NCBI RefSeq assembly: GCF_039529775.1
Contig: NZ_BAAANL010000001.1
Span: forward strand, 806,001-870,000
Direction of reading: 5' to 3'
Origin: Myceligenerans crystallogenes
GTDB taxonomy: Bacteria > Actinomycetota > Actinomycetes > Actinomycetales > Cellulomonadaceae
Length of the DNA stretch: 64,000 bases
The notes under the pieces were generated by a model. The model had not been told where the DNA came from. It saw only the letters and a list, made by a program, of their open reading frames with translations, and did not search any database. Made by a program: the position numbers and the translations under genes. Position 1 is the first letter of the stretch. Each line of letters starts with the position of its first letter. This document shows positions 7,560 to 16,086 of the stretch, piece by piece.

Positions 7560-8497
7560 GCGGCCCGGGAGTCGTGCGCGACGGCACGGCCCGCGAGCGC
7601 CGGCACGTCGCGCACGCCGCGTCGTCGGGCACGGTGACGGCCACGGCGCGGACCGCGACCGAGGTCGAGTTCGTCAAGCTGAGCCCGACGCAGAACATGA
7701 CGGTGCTCGTGACCAGCCGGCACGGCTCCGGCGACTACCGGGCCATCGCGGCCCAGCTCCTGCCCGCGGGGCACGTCCACGCCGAGCAGGTCGGCTTCGT
7801 CGAGGCTCCGGTGTCGGCGGGTGCCCACGGGCGCCTGCACATGGCCGGTGACGAGTTCTGCGGGAACGCGTCGATGGCGCTGGCGGCGTTGCAGGCCGCC
7901 GGACGGGGCCTGGTCGCCGGCCGGCGGACCCAGGTCGTCCTGGAGGTGTCGGGCGCCGCGGAGCTGGTGACGTGCCGGGTGGAACGCCTGGCGGACGGCT
8001 ACGACTGCGAGCTCACCGCGCCCCGGCCGAGCGGCGTCGTGCCGTATCCGGTTCCCGGGACGCCGGCCGGCGGTGCCGCGCTGGTCCGTTACCCGGATGC
8101 CGCGCATCTGGTGGTCGAATGCGACCTGCCCGATGCGGCTCTGCCCGATCTGGTGCTGCGGGACCGCGCCGAGGAGCTGGCGGTGCGGCTGGGTGCGGCC
8201 GAGGACGTGTCCGTGGCCGGGGTCATGCTCTACGACCCGAGCCGGGGCGAGCTCGCCCCGCTGGTCTACGTCCCGGCGCTGGACAGCCTGGTGTGGGAGC
8301 GGAGCTGCGGTTCGGGGACCGCCTCCGTCGGCGCCTACCTGGCCGCGCGGCAGGGCGGCGAGGTGCGGGCGAGCGTCCGGCAGCCCGGCGGCGTCATGCG
8401 GGTCCGGGCGAGTCAGGGGCCACGGGGGCTGACCGAGCTGACGATCTCCGGTCAGGTCCGGGTCATCGCCGAGGGAAGGGCGTACGTTCATGTCTGA
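7556..8497 (+). CDS. DapF-fold amino-acid racemase, CntK-like (histidine racemase)
   Basis: Member of the diaminopimelate epimerase fold, which uses two cysteines as acid and base. Both are visible: Cys102 in MAGDEFCGNAS and Cys251 in ERSCGSGTAS. The motif SPTQNMTVLV near residue 43 recalls the N-terminal motif of the staphylopine enzyme CntK, which turns L-His into D-His. The following genes are CntL- and CntM-like, so the likely role is supplying a D-amino acid (probably D-histidine) for metallophore assembly rather than DAP synthesis. About 35 extra N-terminal residues precede the core. It overlaps its upstream and downstream neighbours. Substrate is inferred from context; a plain DapF is unlikely here. 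Confidence 0.8.
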   Translation: MSGPGVVRDGTARERRHVAHAASSGTVTATARTATEVEFVKLSPTQNMTVLVTSRHGSGDYRAIAAQLLPAGHVHAEQVGFVEAPVSAGAHGRLHMAGDEFCGNASMALAALQAAGRGLVAGRRTQVVLEVSGAAELVTCRVERLADGYDCELTAPRPSGVVPYPVPGTPAGGAALVRYPDAAHLVVECDLPDAALPDLVLRDRAEELAVRLGAAEDVSVAGVMLYDPSRGELAPLVYVPALDSLVWERSCGSGTASVGAYLAARQGGEVRASVRQPGGVMRVRASQGPRGLTELTISGQVRVIAEGRAYVHV

Positions 8498-9347
8498 TCT
8501 CTCGTCCGGCACGTCCCGGACGCTGAGTGCCGCCGCGTCGGGCCTGCTCGGCGTCCTGCACGAGTACCTCCGGCGCTTCACCGCGGCCGCCGACGGCTAC
8601 GACGGGTCGACGTCGCGGGCCGCCATCCTGGAGACGGCCATGGCCGGGTACTCCGAGCTCGTGACCGACGAGCGCAACATCGCACCGTTCGCCGAGCTCG
8701 AACGCGACCGGGCCGCCGAGACGGCCGAGCTGGTGACCGCGCTGCGTGCCCGGTCCGCCCGCTGCGCCGCGGTCTCGGAGAAGTACCGGGCCCTGCGGCT
8801 GCTGGAGGGCCGCACCGGAACGGGCGGCTACTTCGACAACGTCGAGTCCTGCATCGAGGAGGAGTTCGGGGCGGTCTCGCCGGCGGGCACGTCCAGGGTG
8901 CTCCTGGTCGGGTCGGGATCCTTCCCGATGACGTTGCTCAACGTCGCCGCCCGCACCGGGGCGGTGGCCGCCGGGGTCGACATCGACGCGGAGGCCGTCG
9001 ACCTCGGCCGCCGGGTCGTACGGCTCCTGGGCGGCTCGTACGACATCACCCTGGACTCCCGGCCGGTCGGGGAACTGCCCTTCACCCGGACCGCGACCCA
9101 CATCGTCTTCAGCTCCACCGTCGCCGCCAAGTACGACCTCCTGCACCGGCTTCACGCGGGCACCCGCGACGACGTCGTCGTCGCGATGCGGTTCGGCGAC
9201 GGCCTGAAGTCGCTGTTCAACTACCCCATGCAGGACGTCGACCCCGCACGGTGGCGGCTGCTCGAGACGGTCCGCAGGCCGGACCAGGTGTTCGACGTCG
9301 CCGTGTACGTGAAGCACGACGCCGGGAGCGAGGCCGGTGACGCATGA
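8490..9347 (+). CDS. nicotianamine-synthase-like aminobutanoyltransferase, CntL-like
   Basis: Protein of 285 residues resembling bacterial nicotianamine synthase-like enzymes such as CntL, which transfer one aminobutanoate unit from S-adenosylmethionine to an amino acid. The SAM-binding motif is VLLVGSGSFPMTLLNVA (about residues 130-147), followed by the acidic motif GVDIDAEAVDLGRR. An N-terminal helical region precedes it, as in the family. It lies between the racemase and the opine dehydrogenase, with short overlaps on both sides, the K-L-M order of the staphylopine locus. Predicted product: an aminobutanoyl-histidine-like intermediate. The acceptor is inferred. Confidence 0.8.
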   Translation: MSDLSSGTSRTLSAAASGLLGVLHEYLRRFTAAADGYDGSTSRAAILETAMAGYSELVTDERNIAPFAELERDRAAETAELVTALRARSARCAAVSEKYRALRLLEGRTGTGGYFDNVESCIEEEFGAVSPAGTSRVLLVGSGSFPMTLLNVAARTGAVAAGVDIDAEAVDLGRRVVRLLGGSYDITLDSRPVGELPFTRTATHIVFSSTVAAKYDLLHRLHAGTRDDVVVAMRFGDGLKSLFNYPMQDVDPARWRLLETVRRPDQVFDVAVYVKHDAGSEAGDA

Positions 9348-10639
9348 GCGACCTGGGAAGGATCCTGATCGCGGGGACGGGGCCGACCGCGGTGCAGACC
9401 GCGGTGCTGGCCGGCCGGCTCCCCGGAGCGGTCGGCGTCGCGGGTCGTGAATCCGCGCGCGCGGACTCGTTCTTCGCCGCCCTCGCCGACGCCGGCGGCG
9501 TCCTGCGGGCGGAGGTGCAGAACGAGCAGCACCGGGCCCTGGCCGGCCGGTGCCGGGTCCGGGAGGTCTTCCGCGGGTACGGGACGGTGACCGGCGAGTG
9601 GGACACGCTGATCCTCACGGTGACCGCGGACGCGTACGTCCCGGTCCTCGGGCAGCTGGACCGGCGGGTCCTGGCGCGGCTCGGCCGGATCGTGCTGACG
9701 TCGCCCACGCTCGGTTCGGCGGCGCTGGTGCGGGAGTACGCCCGCCGCCTGGGCGCGGACCCGGAGGTGATCAGCTTCTCCAGCTACCTGGGCGACACCC
9801 GGACGCCGGGCGGGACCCCGGGGGCCACCGTGCTCACGGCCGGGGTCAAGCGCCGGATCTACGCGGCGTCGACCACGCCGTCGTCGTCGGCCCTCGAACG
9901 GCTGCGTGCCCTGCACGCGTCCGCGGGCGTGCACGTCGAGGTCCTCGGCGGCCCCGTCGAGGCGGAGTCGCGGAACATCTCCCTGTACGTGCATCCCGCG
10001 CTGTTCATGAACGACGTCGCCCTGCGGGCCGTGTTCCGCCCGTCGGGGCCGCCGCGGTACGTCTACAAGCTCTTCCCCGAGGGGCCCGTCACGCCGTCGC
10101 TGGTCCGCACGATGGTCGCGCAGTGGCGGGAGCTGACGGACGTCGTCGTCGCGCTCGGCGGGGCGGGCGTCAACCTGCTCGCGTTCATGCTCGACGACAG
10201 CTACCCGGTACGCCCGGAGAGCATCGGCCCGGACGACGTCGCCCGCTTCGAGGAACTGCCCGCCGTCCACCAGGAGTACCTCGTCTACGTGCGTTACGCG
10301 TCCCTGCTCATCGACCCCTTCTCCGAACCGGACGGCGACGGGAGGTACTTCGACTTCTCGGCCGTCCCGATCCGGCCGGTCTTCCGCAGCGAGACGGGGG
10401 AATGGGACGTGCCCCGGATGCCGCGGGAGGACTACTACCGCACCAAGGTCATCCAGGGGCTCGCCCGGCAGCTGGGGGTGGCGTGCCCGACCATCGACGG
10501 GCTGCTGGCCGCCTACGAGGACGAGCTGCGGCGGGCGCCGGGGGAGCGGGCGGGGGAGCCGCTGTCCGCGGCCTTCGTGGTGCAGGACTTCGGCACCGAC
10601 CTCGACATCATTCGCACGGCGATCGGAAAGGCGTCATGA
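9344..10639 (+). CDS. opine metallophore dehydrogenase, CntM-like
   Basis: Protein of 431 residues of the staphylopine/pseudopaline dehydrogenase family. It has an N-terminal Rossmann motif ILIAGTGPTAVQ for NAD(P)H and the conserved central motif YVHPALFMNDVAL with the likely catalytic His. CntM enzymes reductively condense the aminobutanoyl intermediate with an alpha-keto acid (pyruvate or 2-oxoglutarate) to finish the opine. The length matches the family, and it ends with an ATGA overlap into the exporter gene. The keto acid used cannot be read from the sequence, so the product could be of the staphylopine or pseudopaline type. Confidence 0.85.
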   Translation: MSDLGRILIAGTGPTAVQTAVLAGRLPGAVGVAGRESARADSFFAALADAGGVLRAEVQNEQHRALAGRCRVREVFRGYGTVTGEWDTLILTVTADAYVPVLGQLDRRVLARLGRIVLTSPTLGSAALVREYARRLGADPEVISFSSYLGDTRTPGGTPGATVLTAGVKRRIYAASTTPSSSALERLRALHASAGVHVEVLGGPVEAESRNISLYVHPALFMNDVALRAVFRPSGPPRYVYKLFPEGPVTPSLVRTMVAQWRELTDVVVALGGAGVNLLAFMLDDSYPVRPESIGPDDVARFEELPAVHQEYLVYVRYASLLIDPFSEPDGDGRYFDFSAVPIRPVFRSETGEWDVPRMPREDYYRTKVIQGLARQLGVACPTIDGLLAAYEDELRRAPGERAGEPLSAAFVVQDFGTDLDIIRTAIGKAS

Positions 10640-11928
10640 GCCGTATCGACGAGACCACCACCCACGAGACCAGAACGGACGGGACCAGCGGTGGCGAGCC
10701 GCCCGGCGGGGAAGGGCCCAGCGGGGAGCCGACCGGCAGTGAGGCGCTGCCCGGCGAGCGGCAGATCATCGCCGCCGTGTGGCCGGCACTGCTCGCGTCG
10801 GCCGTGGGGCTGCTGCCCTTCACCGTCTTCAGCACCTACCTGGTGCCCATCTCGGACGCGGCCGGCGGGGCGTACGCGGAGATCGGGTCCCTGCGCGGGC
10901 TCGCCGGGATCGGCGCGGTGCTGACCGGCGTCGCGCTGGCGCCGCTCATCGGCAGGATCGCGCCCGCGCGGGTGGCATCCGCCGCGCTGGTGCTGCTGGG
11001 CGTCGCCGCGCTGGCCGGCACCGCCGCGCTGCTCCCTGCCCTGGCCGTGTTCTGCGTGCTCACCGGGATCTCCAACGCGCTGCTGTACCCCGCGCTCTCC
11101 GCCGCGGCGGCCGACCGGTTCGGGTCCGGGCCCGCCGCCGGGCGCGCCGCGACCCTCGTCATGACCGCCCAGACGCTCGCGTCCACGCTGGGCGCGCCGC
11201 TGATCGTGCTGCCCACGCTGTGGTGGGGGTGGCAGGGGGATCTCGTCGCGATCGCCGTGGTGGCGCTGGTCCTCGCGGTGGTGCTGTTCCGGCGCGGCAG
11301 CGTCGAGCGGGCCGACGACGACGCGGGCCGGCGGCTCGGCTACCTGGCCGCCTTCCGGGCGCTCGCGGGCATCCAGGGGGCCGTCCCGCTGCTGCTCGTG
11401 GCGTTCGGCCGGGCCGGGGCGTTCATGGGGCACCTGGCCTTCCTGGCTCCGCTCTACTCCGAGAGGTTCGAGCTGTCGGCCGGCATGTTCGCGTTCGTCT
11501 GGAGCCTCAGCGGGGGGTCGTTCTTCGTCGGGCACCTGGCCGCGGGCCGGCTGCTCAACCTCGACGAGTCGGACCACCGGGCCCGGCGGGTGATGGTCCT
11601 GAGCCTGCTGACGGGCCTGGGCGCGCTGGCCGGGGTGTACCTCGCGCCGGAGCTGCCGATCGCCCTGGTCTGCACCGCGGTGCTGTCGGGCAGCCACGCG
11701 GTGGTGGCGGCCGCGGTCACGACGCTGCTGGTCCGCCGGTGCGCGCAGGTGCGCGGCACCGCGCTGAGCCTGAACGCCGCGGGGATGAGCCTCGGGCTGT
11801 TCCTCGGCACGGCCGCCGCCGGGGCCGGGCTGGCGCTGGTGGGTCAGGAAGGCGCCGCGGTGGTGCTCGGCGGATTCACGGCGTTCGCCGTCGTCGCCGC
11901 CATGACCGTGCGGACGGAGCCCCGATGA
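10636..11928 (+). CDS. MFS exporter, CntE-like
   Basis: Major facilitator protein of 430 residues with about 12 hydrophobic segments after a 45-residue hydrophilic N-terminus rich in Gly, Glu and Pro. By position, immediately after K-L-M-like genes with an ATGA overlap, it matches CntE, the staphylopine exporter. It likely pumps the finished metallophore out of the cell. The start at 10636 is chosen from the overlap with the preceding stop; the much longer in-frame extension upstream is antisense-like shadow. Substrate is inferred from context only. Confidence 0.8.
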   Translation: MSRIDETTTHETRTDGTSGGEPPGGEGPSGEPTGSEALPGERQIIAAVWPALLASAVGLLPFTVFSTYLVPISDAAGGAYAEIGSLRGLAGIGAVLTGVALAPLIGRIAPARVASAALVLLGVAALAGTAALLPALAVFCVLTGISNALLYPALSAAAADRFGSGPAAGRAATLVMTAQTLASTLGAPLIVLPTLWWGWQGDLVAIAVVALVLAVVLFRRGSVERADDDAGRRLGYLAAFRALAGIQGAVPLLLVAFGRAGAFMGHLAFLAPLYSERFELSAGMFAFVWSLSGGSFFVGHLAAGRLLNLDESDHRARRVMVLSLLTGLGALAGVYLAPELPIALVCTAVLSGSHAVVAAAVTTLLVRRCAQVRGTALSLNAAGMSLGLFLGTAAAGAGLALVGQEGAAVVLGGFTAFAVVAAMTVRTEPR

Positions 11929-13133
11929 CCGCGGAACGAGGTTCCGTCGCGGCTGCGACCGCATCGGGCGAAGACGGCGTCGTCGGCGACCTCGTGGAGG
12001 ACGGCCCGGACGACGGCGTCGGCGGCCAGGATGACGGCGTCGGCGGCGTGGACGCGGGCGATCCCGGGCGTGCCGCCGGCGTCGACGACCTCGACCACGA
12101 CGGGCGCCGTCGGCGTACCGTCCTCTGGATCGCCGGACTGTCCGTGGCTCTTCTGCTCAGCCTGCCGATCGCCGTGGGGATCGGGCCGATCGCCGTCCCG
12201 GTCGGGACCGTGGCGCGGATCGTGGGCTGGAACCTCGTCGGCTTCCCGGCCGAGGTCACCTGGTCGACGACGGAGGACTCCATCGTCTGGCTGCTGCGCG
12301 TGCCGCGCGTGCTGCTCGGCGCCGCCGTCGGGGCGGGACTCGCCGTCGCCGGGGTCGCCCTCCAGGCGCTCACCCGCAACATCCTCGCCGAGCCCTACCT
12401 GCTCGGCGTGACCTCGGGGGCCTCGACCCTGGCCGCGGCCTCGATCCTCTTCGGGGTCGGAGCCGGGATCGGCTCGGGGTCGCTGGCCGGGAGCGCGTTC
12501 CTCGGGGCGCTGGCCGCGGGGGTGGGGGTGTTCCTGCTGGCCAGGGTGGGAGGGCAGATGACCTCGACGCGGCTCGTGCTGGCGGGGGTGTCGGCCGGGT
12601 ATGTGCTCCACGCGCTGACGTCGTTCCTGATCTTCGCCTCCGACGACCCCGACGCCGGGCGCTCAGTACTGTTCTGGACGCTGGGGTCGCTGACGCTCGC
12701 TACCGGTCAGTCGGTGCTGGTCACCTGGGTGGTCGTGCTGCTCACGGGTGTGCTGCTGCTGGTCTGGGCGCGGCCCCTGGACGCCCTGGCGCTGGGGGAC
12801 AACACCGCCCGGACGTTCGGGATCTCACCGACCCGGCTGCGCGCGACGGTCATGGTGGTGGTCGCGCTCTGCGTGGGTGCCCTGGTCGCGGCCGCCGGCG
12901 GCATCGGGTTCGTGGGGCTGATCATCCCGCACGTCGCGCGGATGTGCGTCGGGACCGCCCATCGCCGCTTGCTCCCGGTCGCCGCGCTGCTCGGCGCGGT
13001 CTTCCTCGTGTGGGCGGACGTGATCGCCCGGATCGCCCTCGCCCCGCAGGAGCTGCCGCTGGGCATCGTCACGGCGATCATCGGCGCGCCGCTGCTGTTC
13101 CTGCTGGTCCGCCGCCTCAACCCGGCCCGATGA
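11925..13133 (+). CDS. FecCD-family metal-chelate ABC permease
   Basis: Membrane permease of the BtuC/FecCD class, about 402 residues. After a ~65-residue N-terminal tail come about nine to ten hydrophobic segments. Family landmarks are VPRVLLGAAVGAGLAVAG, LAEPYLLGVTSGAS and GGIGFVGLIIPHVAR. It should form a homodimer that passes the chelate imported by the lipoprotein. The tail is odd: it is acidic and contains a duplicated DDGVGG unit encoded by a 21-bp-period DNA repeat (12012-12046), unlike typical FecCD proteins. It overlaps the exporter stop by ATGA. Staphylopine importers are Opp-type, so this permease class is a different coupling. Confidence 0.88.
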   Translation: MTAERGSVAAATASGEDGVVGDLVEDGPDDGVGGQDDGVGGVDAGDPGRAAGVDDLDHDGRRRRTVLWIAGLSVALLLSLPIAVGIGPIAVPVGTVARIVGWNLVGFPAEVTWSTTEDSIVWLLRVPRVLLGAAVGAGLAVAGVALQALTRNILAEPYLLGVTSGASTLAAASILFGVGAGIGSGSLAGSAFLGALAAGVGVFLLARVGGQMTSTRLVLAGVSAGYVLHALTSFLIFASDDPDAGRSVLFWTLGSLTLATGQSVLVTWVVVLLTGVLLLVWARPLDALALGDNTARTFGISPTRLRATVMVVVALCVGALVAAAGGIGFVGLIIPHVARMCVGTAHRRLLPVAALLGAVFLVWADVIARIALAPQELPLGIVTAIIGAPLLFLLVRRLNPAR

Positions 13134-13161
13134 CCCACGACCCCGCAAGGAGGATCTCACC

Positions 13162-14013
13162 GTGATCTCAGCGAGCGACGTCTCCGTCGGCTACGACGGC
13201 AGGATGGTGGTCGAAGGCGCCGGGCTGCGGGCCGGGCCGGGCGACGTGGTCGGGCTGATCGGGCCGAACGGCAGCGGCAAGACGACGTTCCTCCGGACGT
13301 TGTACGCCGCCCTGAGGCCGCGGGCCGGGCTCGTCACGATCGACGACCGGCCCGTGGCCGGGCTGCGCGGGAACGAGCTCGCCCGGCGGATCGCCGTCGT
13401 CGCCCAGGAGACGTCGTCGGACCTGCCCGTCACCGTCGCGGACCTGGTGCTGCTGGGCCGGTCCCCGCACCGCGGAGCCCTCGCGTCCTTCGACCGGGAG
13501 GATCACCGGGCCGTGGCGGCCGCGCTGACCCGGGTCGGCGCGCGGCATCTCGCCGATCGCGGCTACCACACGCTGTCGGGCGGGGAGAAGCAGCGCGTCC
13601 TGGTCGCCCGGACGCTGGCCCAGCAGGCCGACCATCTCCTGCTCGACGAGCCGACCAACCACCTCGACATCCGCTACCAGCACGAGCTGCTGCGGCTGGT
13701 GGGGCAGCTCGGCGTCACCACCGTCGTCGTCCTGCACGACCTCAACCTCGCCGCGCGCTACTGCACGACGCTGGTGCTGCTGGCGGCCGGCCGGGTCGTC
13801 GCCACGGGCACGCCGGACGAGGTCCTCACCCCGGACCTGCTCCACCGGGTCTACGAGATCCGGGCCGAGCGCGTGACGGTGAACGGCTGCCTGCAGCTCG
13901 TCTTCAGCCCGGACGACGGCGCGGGGTCTGCCGCGGTGCCCGTGGCGTCCGGGCTCACAGCGGTCCCAGCACGTCCGGGCCCGCGTCGAGCGCGAGGGTC
14001 TCGAGGACGGTGA
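13162..14013 (+). CDS. FecE-type metal-chelate ABC transporter ATPase
   Basis: Cytoplasmic ATPase of 283 residues that powers the FecCD permease. Walker A GPNGSGKTT, Q-loop VAQET, signature LSGGEKQRV, Walker B HLLLDEPTNHLD and switch His in VVVLHDLNLA are all intact. Start is the GTG at 13162, preceded by a strong AAGGAGGA ribosome site; the 28-bp gap from the permease is the only real gap in the operon. The C-terminal ~30 residues are low-complexity, rich in Pro, Arg and Gly, and overlap the convergent hemerythrin gene by 59 bp. Confidence 0.9.
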   Translation: MISASDVSVGYDGRMVVEGAGLRAGPGDVVGLIGPNGSGKTTFLRTLYAALRPRAGLVTIDDRPVAGLRGNELARRIAVVAQETSSDLPVTVADLVLLGRSPHRGALASFDREDHRAVAAALTRVGARHLADRGYHTLSGGEKQRVLVARTLAQQADHLLLDEPTNHLDIRYQHELLRLVGQLGVTTVVVLHDLNLAARYCTTLVLLAAGRVVATGTPDEVLTPDLLHRVYEIRAERVTVNGCLQLVFSPDDGAGSAAVPVASGLTAVPARPGPRRARGSRGR

Positions 14014-14422
14014 GCAGCTGCCGTTCCTCGTAGCGGAAGTGGCTCTCCATGATCGCGGAGATGCCTTCGAGGTGCCGGGACAGGTCGCCTGGTGACGCCT
14101 TCGCGTCGACGGCGGCCTGCAGCCCGGAGATCAGGTAGGCGATCATCGAGTGGTCCTGCTCCAGCTTCCGCAGCGTCTCCCGCAGCTCCGGGTGCTCGGC
14201 CGCGATCGCGGGGAACAGCACGCGGTCCTCACCCTCGTGGTGCCCGGTGAGGGCGGTGCAGAACCCGTGGCAGAAGAGCAGCAGGTCATGGCTCGCGACC
14301 TCTACGGGCTCGCCCGAGGCGAGGGCCTCCTGGGTGAGTGTCAACGCCTTGCGCAATCGCGCGTGCATGCCGCGCAGTTCATCGCTCCAGGCCACCAGCC
14401 TGGTCTTCTCGCCCTCAGTCAC
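13955..14422 (-). CDS. hemerythrin HHE-domain protein
   Basis: Cytoplasmic protein of 155 residues with a four-helix HHE cation-binding fold. Candidate di-iron ligands are the His in ELRGMHARL, HHEGEDRVLFP, EQDHSMIAYL and ESHFRYEERQL. Such proteins bind oxygen or nitric oxide or handle iron in redox stress. It converges on and overlaps the 3' end of the metallophore ATPase gene. It is not co-transcribed with it, but the adjacency to metal uptake is noted. Precise function unknown. Confidence 0.85.
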   Translation of the reverse strand: MTEGEKTRLVAWSDELRGMHARLRKALTLTQEALASGEPVEVASHDLLLFCHGFCTALTGHHEGEDRVLFPAIAAEHPELRETLRKLEQDHSMIAYLISGLQAAVDAKASPGDLSRHLEGISAIMESHFRYEERQLLTVLETLALDAGPDVLGPL

Positions 14423-14768
14423 GAGAGGGCGAAGGGGCGGACGCGGTCATCGTCCTTCTCCTTCGGGTCCCACGCCTCCATGCCTGACACGGCCTGCCAC
14501 CAACACGCGACGCTACAGGGAATCTTACTGGCCAACACCCGCTGAGGTGGCATCAGCAGCACTTCGAATCCATTCGAAACTCGTGTCAGCGGGCGTGAAG
14601 TTCTACTGATCCAAACTCCAGTCCCGGTGTAGCCACTCCCGCAGCAGCGGGTTCGTGGATCTCGTGGTCGACTGGTCAATTTTCCTGACCATCAGTACCC
14701 TCGGGGAACTCGGTGAGGTTCCGTTCGGGGGCTTATCGGGTGTCACGGCGAAGGAATCGAAGGACGGC
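14423..14768. other. intergenic region hemerythrin / marR
   Basis: Non-coding divergent region of 346 bp. It holds the perfect inverted repeat TTCGAATCCATTCGAA (14563-14578), an operator-like site of unknown owner, and the MarR-type site at 14673-14692. No gene or RNA structure is supported. Base composition is less GC-rich than the flanks. Confidence 0.5.
14673..14692. promoter_or_regulatory. MarR-type operator upstream of marR
   Basis: TGGTCAATTTTCCTGACCAT is an inverted repeat (TGGTCA / TGACCA) 76 bp before the marR start. A near-identical site lies at 15292-15311 before the SDR gene, so both are likely bound by the encoded regulator. Confidence 0.6.
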
Positions 14769-15212
14769 ATGACGGACGAGCGGCGGAGCAACATGGGGAT
14801 GTCGTTGTTCATCCCCTACCGGTACACCGAGGACAAGATGTTCCGAGCCGTCCAGGAGGCCGGGTTCGACGACTGGACCCTCACCCAGTGCCGGGTGCTG
14901 CAGCGCATCGCCCGCGACGGCTCGCGCCTCACGGACCTCGCCGAACAGGCGCAGATGAGCAAGCAGAGCGCGGGCGTGCTCGTCGACCAGCTCGAGCGCA
15001 TGGGGTACGTGCGCCGAATCCCTGACCCGTCGGACGGCCGCGCGCGGCTGATCGTGCTCGAGTCACGAGGCAAGCAGGCGGTCGAGGTCGCGATGGCGAC
15101 CCTCGACGAGATCCACGCGCAGTGGAAGGCCCATCTCGGCGCCCGCAACTTCGCGCTGCTGCAGGAGCTCCTGGACCAGTTGCGCGAGATCACCGACCCC
15201 TACGCGCGATAG
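14769..15212 (+). CDS. MarR-family transcriptional regulator
   Basis: Regulator of 147 residues with a winged helix: LTDLAEQAQMSKQSAGVLVDQL is the recognition region and DPSDGRARLIVL the wing. Start ATG 14769 has AAGGA six bases upstream; the in-frame ATG at 14655 lies before the operator and is rejected. The likely regulon is itself and the SDR-hydrolase pair downstream, since related operator sequences precede both transcripts. The ligand is unknown, perhaps an electrophile or phenolic compound as is common in the family. Confidence 0.85.
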   Translation: MTDERRSNMGMSLFIPYRYTEDKMFRAVQEAGFDDWTLTQCRVLQRIARDGSRLTDLAEQAQMSKQSAGVLVDQLERMGYVRRIPDPSDGRARLIVLESRGKQAVEVAMATLDEIHAQWKAHLGARNFALLQELLDQLREITDPYAR

Positions 15213-15263
15213 CCCCGAGCGCGACGCGACCACAGGATCGCGCGATCACGGGTCCGGTCCCAT

Positions 15264-15311
15264 TTGAAGTAGTCAACATCATTGACTATGATGGTCAATG
15301 TTCCTGACGAT
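15264..15311 (+). promoter_or_regulatory. promoter of SDR-hydrolase pair with two MarR-type sites
   Basis: TTGAAG (15264-15269), a 17-bp spacer and TATGAT (15287-15292) form a good sigma-70-type promoter. The spacer carries the perfect inverted repeat AGTCAA-N5-TTGACT (15271-15287). A second site, TGGTCAATGTTCCTGACGAT (15292-15311), covers the start of transcription and matches the marR upstream site. This is repression by occlusion, inferred. Confidence 0.65.
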
Positions 15312-15423
15312 ATCTCGTCGGCGGAACGAGTCACTGCCCCTTCGCCGCCACCGGCGCGGGACACCTCTGCCGAACGGCCGGATCAGCGTCACATCGCACG
15401 ACGTCCAGAGAGGGCGAACCACC

Positions 15424-16056
15424 ATGAAGTTCCTCGTCATCGGAGCAACCGGCCGCACCGGCCGCCTCTTCACCGCCCAGGCCCTCGGCGAGGGCCACGA
15501 GCTCACCGCCCTGGTCCGCAGGCCCGATGCCGGCGTCGACCCCCGCGTCCGGCTCGTCACCGGCTCCGTCACCGACCCGGCGGCCGTCGCCGAGGCCTCG
15601 CAGGGGGTCGACGCGATCGTCAGCACCCTCGGCGTGCGGAGCATCCGTGAGACCCCCACGCTGATCACGGACACCGTTCGCGCGATCATCGCCTCCACGA
15701 GGACCTCCGGCGTCGACCGCGTCGTCATCGTGTCCGCGTTCGGGGTCGGCGAATCGCTCGCCAAGGCCTCGTTCCTCGTCTCGCCGCTCTTCCGCACCGT
15801 GCTCCGCAAGGCCTATGCCGACAAGGCCGCTTCCGAGGAACTGCTCCGGGCCAGCGACCTCACGTGGACCCTCGAGTACCCGGGTGCGCTGAACGACCGG
15901 GACGGCACCTCCTACACCGCGGCCGCGCTCGAGGACGTCTCGAAGCTGCCGCTCTTCCCGTCCACCTCTCGCGCCAACGTCGCCGACTTCCTGCTCCGTT
16001 CGGCGGTGGAGGGCACCTACGTGCGTCAGGTCGCCGTGGTCGTCGACGCCAGGTAG
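15424..16056 (+). CDS. NAD(P)H-binding SDR-like oxidoreductase (NmrA/SDR_a5)
   Basis: Rossmann-fold protein of 210 residues beginning MKFLVIGATGRTGRLF, the GxxGxxG dinucleotide motif of atypical SDRs such as NmrA and BVR-B. It lacks a clear YxxxK pair, so redox catalysis is uncertain; many relatives are redox sensors or flavin/quinone-type reductases. Start 15424 follows GAGGGC; the in-frame ATG at 15298 lies inside the operator. It sits 30 bp before the alpha/beta hydrolase and is probably co-transcribed with it under MarR control. Confidence 0.8.
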   Translation: MKFLVIGATGRTGRLFTAQALGEGHELTALVRRPDAGVDPRVRLVTGSVTDPAAVAEASQGVDAIVSTLGVRSIRETPTLITDTVRAIIASTRTSGVDRVVIVSAFGVGESLAKASFLVSPLFRTVLRKAYADKAASEELLRASDLTWTLEYPGALNDRDGTSYTAAALEDVSKLPLFPSTSRANVADFLLRSAVEGTYVRQVAVVVDAR

Positions 16057-16086
16057 GCGACGGGCGCAGGGGAGGGAGATCTGTCG

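Noticed and set aside
15298..15423. ATG at 15298 as start of the SDR gene
   Set aside because: It lies at the predicted transcription start within the operator. The ATG at 15424 has an RBS and begins the Rossmann motif directly.
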